A stretch of DNA of 64,000 nucleotides from Acidobacteriota bacterium (GTDB lineage: Bacteria > Acidobacteriota > JAAYUB01): the NCBI GenBank assembly GCA_018001935.1, contig JAGNHB010000011.1, positions 1-64,000 of the forward strand, given 5' to 3'. Of this stretch, positions 33,610 through 41,733 are shown in pieces (position 1 is the stretch's first letter; each line of letters opens with the position of its first letter). Made by a program: the position numbers and the translations under genes. The notes under the pieces are model-generated. The model did no database searches, was not told the origin of the DNA, and saw only the letters and a program-made list of their open reading frames with translations.

Positions 33610-35679
33610 ATGGAATATCAGAACGTCCTCACCACCTGTTGCTACTGCGGAACCGGCTGCACCTTCTTCCTGCAGGTCCTCGACGGAGAGGTCGTGGGCG
33701 TGCTGCCCAACCGTGAACACCCCGTGAGCCTCGGGCGCCTGTGCCTGAAGGGATGGAACGCGGCGGCCCACGTCTCGCACGAGGACCGGCTGAAGACGCC
33801 CCTGGTCCGGCGCAACGGCGCCCTCGAGCCAGCCGCGTGGGACGAGGCCCTGGACCTCGTCGCCACCCGGCTGAACGCCCTGCGAGACACGCACGGGCCG
33901 GACGCCGTGGCGTACCTCGCCTCGGCCAAGTGCACGAACGAGGAGAACTACCTGCTCCAGAAGCTCGCGCGGGCGGTGGGGAAGACCAACAACATCGACC
34001 ACTGCGCCCGGCTTTGACACGCTCCCACGGTGGCCGGTCTGGCCGCCTCGTTCGGAAGTGGGGCGATGACCAACTCCATCCCGGAGTTCAGCCGGGACAC
34101 CGCGGTCTTCCTCGTCACCGGCAGCAACACCACCGAGGCCCACCCCGTCCTGGCCGCCCACCTCATGACGGCACAGGAGCGTGGCGCGAAACTCATCGTC
34201 ATCGATCCGCGCCGCACCCAGATCGGGCGGATGGCGGACGTGTTCCTGCAACCCCGGCCCGGGACCGACGTGGCCTGGTTGAACGGGCTCATGAACGTCA
34301 TCCTGGACGAGGGCATCGCCGCCGACGACTTCATCGCCGGGCGGACCGAGGGGTTCGAGGCACTCAAGGCCGCCGTGGCGGAGTACCCGCCGGAGAAGGT
34401 CCGGGACATCACCGGCATCCCGGCGGACGAGCTTCGGAAAGCCGCCCGGATGTACGCCGGGGGCAAGCCGGCGGCCATTCTCTACACCATGGGCATCACG
34501 CAGCACACCACGGGCGTGGACAACGTCAAGTCCTGCGCGAACCTGGCCATGCTCACCGGCAACATGGGCGTGAGCGGGGGGGGCGTCAACCCGCTCCGCG
34601 GCCAGAACAACGTCCAGGGCGCCTGCGACATGGGGGGGCTGCCGAACGTGTTCCCCGGCTACCAGGCGGTCACGTCGCCCGAGCTGAGGGCGAAGTTCGA
34701 GGCGGCCTGGGGCGTGACCGGCCTGCCCGAAAAAGCCGGTCTCACCATCCCCGACATGGTGGAGGGGGCGGGGGCCGGCACGGTGAAGGCCCTGTTCGTG
34801 CTCGGCGAAAACCCCATGCTCTCCGACCCCGACCTGAACCACGTTCGCCACTGCCTCGAGAAGCTCGATTTCCTGGTGGTGCAGGACATCTTCCTCACGG
34901 AGACCGCCGAACTGGCCCACGTGGTGCTCCCCGGGTCGACCTTCGCGGAGAAGGACGGGACCTTTTCCAACACCGAGCGGCGCATCCAGAGGGTCCGGAA
35001 GGCGGTGGAACCGCTCGGCGACGCCCGGCCGGACTGGCAGGTCCTGTGCGACCTGGGCCGGCGCATGGGCGGGACGGGCTTCGACTTCGCGTCCCCCGGG
35101 GAGGTCATGGCGGAGATCGCCCGCGTCACCCCCAGCTACGGCGGGGTCTCCTATGAGCGCCTGGAACGGGACGGGTGGCTGCACTGGCCGGTCCCCAACC
35201 CGGAGCACCCGGGGACGCCCTTCCTTCACAAGGACCGGTTCAGCCGGGGGCTCGGCCTGTTCCACGCCGTGAGGTACCAGCCGCCGGCGGAAGCCCCGGA
35301 CAGCGCGTATCCCCTGGTCCTGACCACCGGGCGCTACGCCTCCCAGTACCACACCGGGACCATGACCCGCCGATCCGAAAAGCTCGAGCAGGAGCACCCC
35401 GAGGCCTGGTGCGAGATGAACCCCGACGATGCGGTCCGCGCGGGGCTTTCGGACCGGGAGACCGTCCGCGTGAGCAGCCGCCGCGGCGCCATCGAACTCG
35501 GGTTGCGGGTCACCCCGACCGCCCAGAGGGGCGTGGTCTTCATCCCGTTCCACTACCGGGAAGCCGCCGCGAACCTCCTCACCAACCCCGCGGCCGATCC
35601 CGTCGCCAAAATCCCCGAGTACAAGGTCTGCGCGGTGAAGGTGGAGGCTTTGCTGCCTGCGGAGGCGCACGCAGGGTGA
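33610..35679 (+). CDS. fdhA: Formate dehydrogenase catalytic subunit, selenocysteine-containing (UGA at codon 136)
   Basis: 689 residues with the in-frame TGA at 34015-34017 read as Sec136 (DHCARL-U-HAPTVAGL), aligning with Sec140 of E. coli FdhF. N-terminal cluster cysteines C10, C13, C17 and C44. Molybdopterin regions include GSNTTEAHPV, IDPRRTQ, GITQHTTGVDN, LRGQNNVQGACDMG and the C-terminal TGRYASQYHTGTMTRRS. It lacks the N-terminal NuoG-like ferredoxin extension of larger FdhAs, so the partner subunits must supply that role. ATG at 33610 (five bases from GGAG) is preferred over GTG at 33607. Confidence 0.95.
34015..34050 (+). promoter_or_regulatory. SECIS element in fdhA
   Basis: Following TGA, GGTGGCC (34029-34035) pairs with GGCCGCC (34041-34047) around GGTCT. 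The layout closely parallels the E. coli fdhF SECIS, including the GGUC apical loop and the spacing from UGA. Confidence 0.85.
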
Positions 35680-35706
35680 GTCCCGGACCGCGGGTCCCGG
35701 GCACGA

Positions 35707-36498
35707 TCACTGGGCTTGTTCCAGCAGGCGCTTGCTCGCGTCGTGGGCCGTCCCGGGGATGCAGCTCAGGGCGTGCTGGACAGCCTCGGGGTCCCGACGG
35801 GACGCCAGGATCAGCCGCAGGATGTCGAGGGCGTCCGCTTGGGCCGCCCGGCAGAGGGCGTCGGCGACCGCCTGGGGGGTCGGGCCCGCCTCCAGCATGA
35901 TTCGCACCATCTCGGGGCGCTCCCGCCCGGCGGCGGTGGAGAAGGCCGAGGGTTGGTGAAGGCTGTCCGCCACTCTCACCCCGTTTTTCGTCGTGGTACT
36001 CTCGACGATCCGGGCGCTCACGTCGGCCCCTCTCGCGACGAGGTAGGCCACCACCCGGGTGTGACCGGCTTCCACGGCGGACATCAGGGGCGTGTAGGAC
36101 GGCGGGGAGGTCATGTTGACAGGGACCATGATCGGCCCTCCGTGGGGCGAGACGAAACTGACCGGGTCGTGGAGATAGGCGTTGACGGGGACGCCCGCCT
36201 CCACCAGTTCCTTCACCTGGTCGAGCCGCCCGTACCAGCAGGCGTCGAGAAGCTTCCGAAGCTGCCGGCCCGTATCGGAGTTTTTCCGGTAGACCGTCAG
36301 GCCGTCGCTCGCGCTCTCGGCCCCGCCGGCGCTCGCCGCCGGGGCGACGTCGTCGTTGGTGAAAGTGGCCAGGGGCACGGTACGGGTCTCCGCCTTCCCG
36401 GGTGTCGCCGCCGGCTTGTCCTGGGCCGGCAACGGGGTGATGAAGAACCAGGTCACGATCAACACCCAAAGACGGGCGGCTTCTGCCGGTTTTCGCAT
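35707..36498 (-). CDS. Secreted ankyrin-repeat protein
   Basis: 263 residues from ATG at 36496-36498 with GAGGAGG four bases before it. Signal peptide ends near PAQ (residue 26). Ankyrin-type helices start at RKLLDACWYGRLDQVKELVEAGVPVNAY, continue with YTPLMSAVEAGHTRVVAYLVARGADVSA, then less regular repeats (RPEMVRIMLEAG, ALDILRLILASRR). Protein-protein binding in the periplasm is likely. It is convergent with fdhA. Confidence 0.85.
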   Translation of the reverse strand: MRKPAEAARLWVLIVTWFFITPLPAQDKPAATPGKAETRTVPLATFTNDDVAPAASAGGAESASDGLTVYRKNSDTGRQLRKLLDACWYGRLDQVKELVEAGVPVNAYLHDPVSFVSPHGGPIMVPVNMTSPPSYTPLMSAVEAGHTRVVAYLVARGADVSARIVESTTTKNGVRVADSLHQPSAFSTAAGRERPEMVRIMLEAGPTPQAVADALCRAAQADALDILRLILASRRDPEAVQHALSCIPGTAHDASKRLLEQAQ

Positions 36499-37034
36499 GG
36501 GACCTCCTCGGCAAGGTTTCTTCAACTTTATCACGAGCGGGGAGAAGGCCGGGAAAAATCTCGAAGGAGGGTCAGCGGGACAAAGGAAAAGAGGGACCAA
36601 AACAACCATAGGAAAAATGCCGGCAGGGCGAACACCGCTCCGCGCCTGGGAGGGATATCCGCAAGGCCTCTCCCTGAAGCGCGGCAAGCCGGTGAAGGCG
36701 AGCTTTCGTGGCCCCTGGCCGCACCCCGGGCGCCCCGATTTTCTTTGCGGTCTTCGCGCCTTTGCGCGATCAAGATCCGGATCGGCTCCTGCTGCAAAGC
36801 TCGCAGAAGGAAGACGGCCCTGGCCGCGAATCATGTTCCAGACCGATGTGTAGGGAGATGGACTCAATTCAGGGTGCGTTTCCTCCCCCCGTTGCCGCGT
36901 TCCGGGGGCGGCGACGCGGGCGCCCGGAACGAACGGCACGCTGCACGTTCATGGCTGGCGCCCGCGTCTTGCCCCCGGCTGGGACGCCCCCTCCCCTTTG
37001 GGGAGGGTCAGGGCCCTCGAAGTGCCAACCCCGG
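36499..37034. other. Non-coding gap with repeat remnants
   Basis: No supported gene. Contains a family E half copy (TTTGCGGTCTTCGCGCC then TTTGCGCG, about 36743-36772) and an inverted pair CGTTCCGGG / CCCGGAACG (about 36898-36930). Remaining sequence shows nothing recognisable. Confidence 0.5.
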
Positions 37035-37145
37035 TAGGGTTACGCGAACGTCCGATCCCGGTAGGGCTCCGCGAACGCCCGATCCCGGTTGAGGCGCTCG
37101 AGCGGGCGATCCCGATCGGGGGCCGCGAACGCCCGATCCCGATTT
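37035..37145. repeat. Tandem repeat of about 30 bp, four to five imperfect units
   Basis: Units share CGCGAACGCCCGATCCCGGT. It is the second GC-rich tandem array of the window and lies about 165 bases before the next gene. Unit sequence differs from the 21798-22068 array. Confidence 0.8.
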
Positions 37146-37310
37146 GATTTATACCCCCCCCGATTCCCCGAAGGGGAAAGGCGTTTCAGCCCGGGGCAAG
37201 CCGCGGACGCCGGGGAACTCAGGCACAAGCGCGAAAAAGTGACGGGCGTCCGCGGCGCCGCCCCGGGGACAAGACGTAGAATGGAGGGAGTTCAAGCTCA
37301 GGAGCGGGTC

Positions 37311-38159
37311 ATGTGCGAATTCTGCATCAAGCACGGCGAGGGGGAGAAGTGGTATCTCCAGGCGAAGAACTACGCGGAGGACCTCCTCTCCGACATGAAA
37401 CGACGCCGGATGATCGAAGGGTTCTCCAAAATGGACATCGGCACGATCCGGGAGAAGATCGGCCAGTTGGACCGCCTGCACCGGATGCCTGCCTTCGTCC
37501 GCCGGGTCATTACCCGGCGGATCACGAAAAAAATGAAAAAGCAGCACTTCGGCCAGGTGGTGCCCATCGAGGAGATCGAGCGCATCCTCGGCTTCGTCAA
37601 CTCCATCGTCAGGGTGGGCTGCATCTGCCGGAAGATCGGCACCGGCAAGGAGCAGCGTTTCTGCTATGGCGTCAGCATGGGGCCCAACGGGGGCGAATTC
37701 GCCAAATTGTTCAAGGAGATCAGCCCCGATTTCCTTTCGGGTCCCGACGCCCTTTCAACCGAAAGCCTGACGAAGGAGGAGGCCTTGTCCGCGATGAGGG
37801 AGCACGAGAAGGAGGGCCTGTGTCACACGGTCTGGACCTTCCGGACACCCTTCATCGGAGGGATCTGCAACTGCGACCGGGCCGACTGCCTGGCCCTGAA
37901 GACGACCCTCACCCACGGGATCACCACCCTGTTCCGGGGGGAGTACGTGGCCGAGGTCGACCCCGAGGCCTGCGTGGGGTGCCGGGCCTGCATGCGGGTC
38001 TGTCAATTCGGGGCCATGGCCTACAGCGCCGGGGAGAAGAAAACGGTGGTCGACCGACGGCACTGCTACGGTTGCGGGATCTGCCGCTCGGTCTGCCCGA
38101 AAAACGCCATCGTGCTGCATGACCGCGCCGACACGGCCGACGTGGCGGAAGTGTGGTGA
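37311..38159 (+). CDS. Iron-sulfur protein with C-terminal 2x[4Fe-4S] ferredoxin
   Basis: 282 residues from ATG at 37311 after AGGAG. N-terminal CEFCIKHGEGEKWY, a basic helical middle, a Cys-rich part (VGCICRK, FCYG, CNCDRADC), then CVGCRACMRVCQFGA and CYGCGICRSVCPKNA. The overall plan matches uncharacterised 4Fe-4S proteins of anaerobes. Electron transfer is likely; partner unknown. No operon neighbour on the plus strand. Confidence 0.8.
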   Translation: MCEFCIKHGEGEKWYLQAKNYAEDLLSDMKRRRMIEGFSKMDIGTIREKIGQLDRLHRMPAFVRRVITRRITKKMKKQHFGQVVPIEEIERILGFVNSIVRVGCICRKIGTGKEQRFCYGVSMGPNGGEFAKLFKEISPDFLSGPDALSTESLTKEEALSAMREHEKEGLCHTVWTFRTPFIGGICNCDRADCLALKTTLTHGITTLFRGEYVAEVDPEACVGCRACMRVCQFGAMAYSAGEKKTVVDRRHCYGCGICRSVCPKNAIVLHDRADTADVAEVW

Positions 38160-38232
38160 GGCGGTCCCCGCGAGAGTAAGGGGACGAGTCGGTTCAGCCT
38201 CACGCGAATGCGCGCGGTTCAGGGCTTCCGGT

Positions 38233-38949
38233 TCAGTCTCTCCGCCCGCCCATGAAGCGGAGGATGAACAGGAAGAGGTTGATGAAGTCGAGGTAGAGGG
38301 TCAGGGCGCCCAGGATGGCGGCCGACTGGGCCACGGATCCCTCGGCGCCGACGGAGGCGGACATCTGCTTGAGCTTGCGGGTGTCGTAGGCCGTCAGCCC
38401 CGTGAAGACGATGATGCCCACGCAGTTGATGACGAACTCCAGCATGTTGTTCCGCCAGAAGAGGCTGACCAGCATGGCCACCACGAGGCCGGTGAGCCCC
38501 ATCGTGCAGAATGCCCCCAGGCCGTCCAGCGAGCGCCGGGTGGTCAGCCCGAAAAGCGACAGGGCGCCGAACATGGCCGCGCAGACCAGGAAGGCCGAGG
38601 CGATGGACTCCTGGGTGTAGACCAGCAGGATGACGGAGAGCGTCAGGCCGTTGAGCAGCGAATAGACGATGAACAGGAGGGACGCCACGGCGGGGGAGAG
38701 GCGCCGGATCATCGCGGAGATCACCAGCACCAGGACGAGTTCGCCGATGATCAGGCCGAAGAAGACGGCCTGGTTCCCGACGACCGCCCGGAGCAGCCCG
38801 GGCTCCGAGACGGTGTAGTAGGCCATGAGGGCGGTGAGGGCCAGCCCGAAGAACATCCAGCCGTAGACCCGCTGCAGGAAGCGGCGCGACGCCTCGGCCT
38901 GCTCGAAGGTCCCGACCGCCGGGTAGGGATTTTCGTAGGGGTTGTGCAT
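38233..38949 (-). CDS. Bax inhibitor-1 / YccA family membrane protein
   Basis: 238 residues, seven predicted transmembrane helices. ATG at 38947-38949 is five bases after GGAGG; an upstream ATG at 38967 is the alternative. Family marks: RVYGWMFFGLALTALMAY near the N-terminus, and GLTAYDTRKLKQM and ALTLYLDFINLFLFILRFMG at the end. BI-1 relatives are pH-sensitive Ca2+ leak channels or interact with FtsH. Confidence 0.92.
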   Translation of the reverse strand: MHNPYENPYPAVGTFEQAEASRRFLQRVYGWMFFGLALTALMAYYTVSEPGLLRAVVGNQAVFFGLIIGELVLVLVISAMIRRLSPAVASLLFIVYSLLNGLTLSVILLVYTQESIASAFLVCAAMFGALSLFGLTTRRSLDGLGAFCTMGLTGLVVAMLVSLFWRNNMLEFVINCVGIIVFTGLTAYDTRKLKQMSASVGAEGSVAQSAAILGALTLYLDFINLFLFILRFMGGRRD

Positions 38950-39080
38950 GTGGGCCTCCGGTTGCATTTTTCCGCCCCTCGACCGAGGGACGGATGCAGG
39001 ATACCATGCCCGTCAAGCGGGCCCGTCGGTTTGCCGCCGCCGGCTGCGGCCGCGGGGAAGGGGCTCTGGACGGGGCCGGC

Positions 39081-39401
39081 TCAGGGCTCCATGAACGTCA
39101 GGGCGCCTTCGAGGGCCGTGTAGTCGTCGAAGTTGCGGATGTCCGGGAACGCGCTGATGTGGCTGATCTTGGAAAAAGGAATGAACACCTGCGTCCGGGC
39201 GAACTCCACGTCCCCGGTCTTCTTGTTGGAGAGCGGGAACTGGTTGTGTTCAAAAAAGATGCCCTTGTCCTCGACCCCCGTGAGCTTCACGAAGATGAGG
39301 CGCGTGGGCCCCGGGGGCTCGAAACCCGTCACCACGAGCTTCTCGGTGAAGCCAATGTAGATGAACGAGCCGACCATGTCTTCCAGCTTGATGCCCGCCA
39401 T
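39081..39401 (-). CDS. Conserved-looking hypothetical protein, 106 residues
   Basis: Starts MAGIKLEDMVGSFIYIGFTE (ATG at 39399-39401, GGAGGAAAAGAC upstream). Predicted mostly beta strands, no signal, no Cys. The product reads as a compact soluble domain. I do not recognise a family. Confidence 0.7.
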   Translation of the reverse strand: MAGIKLEDMVGSFIYIGFTEKLVVTGFEPPGPTRLIFVKLTGVEDKGIFFEHNQFPLSNKKTGDVEFARTQVFIPFSKISHISAFPDIRNFDDYTALEGALTFMEP

Positions 39402-39599
39402 GTCTTTTCCTCCAGGGTCTGTCTGCCCCCATTGTACACGCCGCGCCGCGGCTCCGCAACGCCTATCTCGCCGGGTGCCCCGGCAGGGTTGACTCCGAAA
39501 CGCAGCCACCCCCGCACCGTTCGCGAAAGCCGCACGCCCGGGGGGAAGGGAATCCATGGATGTCAAGCTTCGTGTTGCTCGTGAGTTGAACGTCCCTGC

Positions 39600-40832
39600 T
39601 CAGTGGCCCCGGGCGTCGAGGGCTTCGAAGGTGTCGTTGGCGATGGGGTAGGGCTTGGGGGCCTGGTAGTCGAAGTGCCACCACTCCGCCTCGTAGACCT
39701 TGAAACCCTCCGTTTCCAGGACGCAGCGGAGCAGGTCCCGGTTCCAGCGTTCCAGGCCGGTCCCCCCGGTGTAGTCGACGGCGGCGCGGGGGGAGAACTC
39801 GTCGTACCCGCTGGGAAAGGGAACCGGTTTCCCCGTGCTCAGGTCGTAGAGGGAGACATCCACGGCGGTGCCCCGGTTGTGGCGGGACCCCCTGGCCGGG
39901 TCGGCGACGAATTCCCTCTGGTGGTCGGGGGTCGCGTCCCAGAACATCTTCGTGACGGACCAGGGCCGGTAGGCGTCGTGGATGATGAGCCCCAGCCCGT
40001 GAACCTCGAACCGCCGGGCGGCCCGGGCGAGGGCTTCCGTCACCGGGCGCTGAAGGAAGGCCCGGGCCGCGGGGTAGAAGGAAGCCCCGACGAAGTTGTC
40101 GGGGGTGGCGTAGCGGATGTCCAGGCGGACGTGGGGGACGAACTTTTCCGCGTCCACCCAGTCGGGGGTCGCGAAGGCGCCCGTCTCGACCGGGGGCGTC
40201 GCGGCGGCCGCTTCCCGGCGCAGGTCCTCCACCGGGCGCCGGGGGGTGATCCGGAAGGACCCGCCGCTCTCGGGGCCGAGGAAGTGCCGGGTGAACACCG
40301 CCTCTCCCAGGAGGCACTCCGCGGCCAGGCCCCGCCGGTCGCGGCGGAACTTCACTTCCATGGGTTGGAAGGCGCCCGGCATGCGGAGGCGGAAGCGGCC
40401 CTTGCCGGCGTCCTCCAGGAGGAACTCCCCCGTGAAGCGGGGCGGGGGGACGCGCTCCCCCTTCTTTCGGCCCGGGGTCTCCTTCGCTTTCTCCGACCCG
40501 GGGCCGGCTGACGGGGGGTGCGTGACGGCAGGGCTCCCGGGCGCCGGCCCCCCGGGGGCGGGCGGGGTGCCGCCGGCCAGCGAGACCAGGACGAGCCGGC
40601 CGTCCCGCTCGAGGACCCGGACCGAGACGTCCTCGAGGGTGTAATCGCCCGGAAGGCCGACCCACTCCTCCCGGGGCGGGGCCGGTTTCACCCGGGCGGG
40701 GCAGGGGACGGGCAACGTCCCCCGGATCGTTACGCCGGCCGGCGCCAGCACCCGGGGTCCGCTGATGGCAGGGGCCGAGAGCGCCCAGAGGACGAGGCCG
40801 AATCCGGCCCACTTTCCGACGAGGTTCTTCAT
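39600..40832 (-). CDS. Secreted D-alanyl-D-alanine dipeptidase (VanX/DdpX family, M15)
   Basis: 410 residues from ATG at 40830-40832 after AGGAG. Signal peptide ends near AIS-G (residue 24). Residues about 30-200 are an extra N-terminal region with a Pro-rich stretch. The M15D domain follows with IHDAYRPW, SRHNRGTAVDVSL (zinc His/Asp) and EAEWWHFDY (catalytic Glu, zinc His). It cleaves D-Ala-D-Ala, probably for peptidoglycan recycling. No other van genes are nearby, so vancomycin resistance is not implied. Confidence 0.88.
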   Translation of the reverse strand: MKNLVGKWAGFGLVLWALSAPAISGPRVLAPAGVTIRGTLPVPCPARVKPAPPREEWVGLPGDYTLEDVSVRVLERDGRLVLVSLAGGTPPAPGGPAPGSPAVTHPPSAGPGSEKAKETPGRKKGERVPPPRFTGEFLLEDAGKGRFRLRMPGAFQPMEVKFRRDRRGLAAECLLGEAVFTRHFLGPESGGSFRITPRRPVEDLRREAAAATPPVETGAFATPDWVDAEKFVPHVRLDIRYATPDNFVGASFYPAARAFLQRPVTEALARAARRFEVHGLGLIIHDAYRPWSVTKMFWDATPDHQREFVADPARGSRHNRGTAVDVSLYDLSTGKPVPFPSGYDEFSPRAAVDYTGGTGLERWNRDLLRCVLETEGFKVYEAEWWHFDYQAPKPYPIANDTFEALDARGH

Positions 40833-41025
40833 CGTGTTCACTCCTGTCGTAACCCCGGGTTCCCGCCCTGCCGGAACGTTCCTCCCCAGGCGGCCGAGGG
40901 GGGCGTTGCGAGCGGGAAGCCCCTGCCGCCGGCCCCCGCGAACGCCCCCGGCCGTCCGGGGACGGGGGCAAGCGCCGGCGGAACGCTTCACACTCTAGCA
41001 CAGACGGGGCCCTCGACGGAAACCA

Positions 41026-41034
41026 TGATATAAT
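41026..41034 (+). promoter_or_regulatory. Extended -10 promoter for the retropepsin-like gene
   Basis: TGATATAAT: a perfect TATAAT preceded by TGN. No clear -35 lies 17 bases upstream, as is usual for extended -10 promoters. The start codon is 60 bases downstream. Confidence 0.5.
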
Positions 41035-41093
41035 CAAAGTCGTCGTCAACGCCCCATGCCCGGGAGGCATTGACGGACTTCCGGGAGGATCCC

Positions 41094-41693
41094 ATGAAGC
41101 GAGCCTTTGCCGCCCTTTTTTCGCTCACCCTGTTCAGCCTCGCGGTCGCCCCTGCCCAGGACAAGCCTGCCGCCGACCCCAAGCCCGCGAAGCCGGTCCC
41201 CCTCCTCAGTCTCGAAGGGGCCCCGGAGCCCAGCCCGTACACTTCAACGGTCCACGCGCCGTCCGCGTCGAAGGCGGCGGACCCGAAGGCGTCCGCTTTC
41301 TACATTCCGTTCATCCGACTCCCCAACGGTCTACTGGCCGTGATGGTCCAGTTGAACGGCCGGAAGAGCGTCCCCTTCGTCTTCGACACGGGGGCGTCCG
41401 TGGTGACGGTCAGCGGCAGTGTGGCCGAGAGCGCCGACATCGAGATCGACAAGACCTCGGACATCCCCGTGGGGACCGCTTCCGGGAGGGTCATCTGTCA
41501 CCCGGGGAAAGTAGAGTCTCTGAGCATCGGCGACCTCACCCTGGAGAACGTCCTGGTCCTGGTCAACCCGAAGTCCGACTACAACCTCTTCGGGCAGAAC
41601 CTGATCTCCGATTACAGCTACACCATCGACAACAAGCGCCAGGTGATCATCCTCGTCCCCCACTCGGTGGCGACGGCACCCTCCCCGCGATGA
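41094..41693 (+). CDS. Secreted retropepsin-like aspartic protease
   Basis: 199 residues from ATG at 41094 after GGGAGGATCC. Signal peptide ends near APA (residue 21). A Pro/Ala-rich stretch leads to a retropepsin fold: the catalytic loop VFDTGASVVTVS and a later LFGQNLISDYSYTIDN (flap/dimer region). Clan AA proteases of this size act as homodimers. Substrate unknown. Confidence 0.85.
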   Translation: MKRAFAALFSLTLFSLAVAPAQDKPAADPKPAKPVPLLSLEGAPEPSPYTSTVHAPSASKAADPKASAFYIPFIRLPNGLLAVMVQLNGRKSVPFVFDTGASVVTVSGSVAESADIEIDKTSDIPVGTASGRVICHPGKVESLSIGDLTLENVLVLVNPKSDYNLFGQNLISDYSYTIDNKRQVIILVPHSVATAPSPR

Positions 41694-41733
41694 GGCGTCC
41701 CCCGCTCACCTTTTCTTGTCGGCAGAGGTGATC

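Noticed and set aside
30311-34030. hdrA and fdhA as split or decayed genes because of internal stop codons
   Set aside because: Frames continue without shift, homology is unbroken, both TGA codons lie at known Sec/Cys positions and hairpins with GGUC loops follow.
39600-40832. Vancomycin resistance gene vanX
   Set aside because: Only the dipeptidase is present, with a signal peptide and no vanH/vanA or regulators; a recycling enzyme is more likely.
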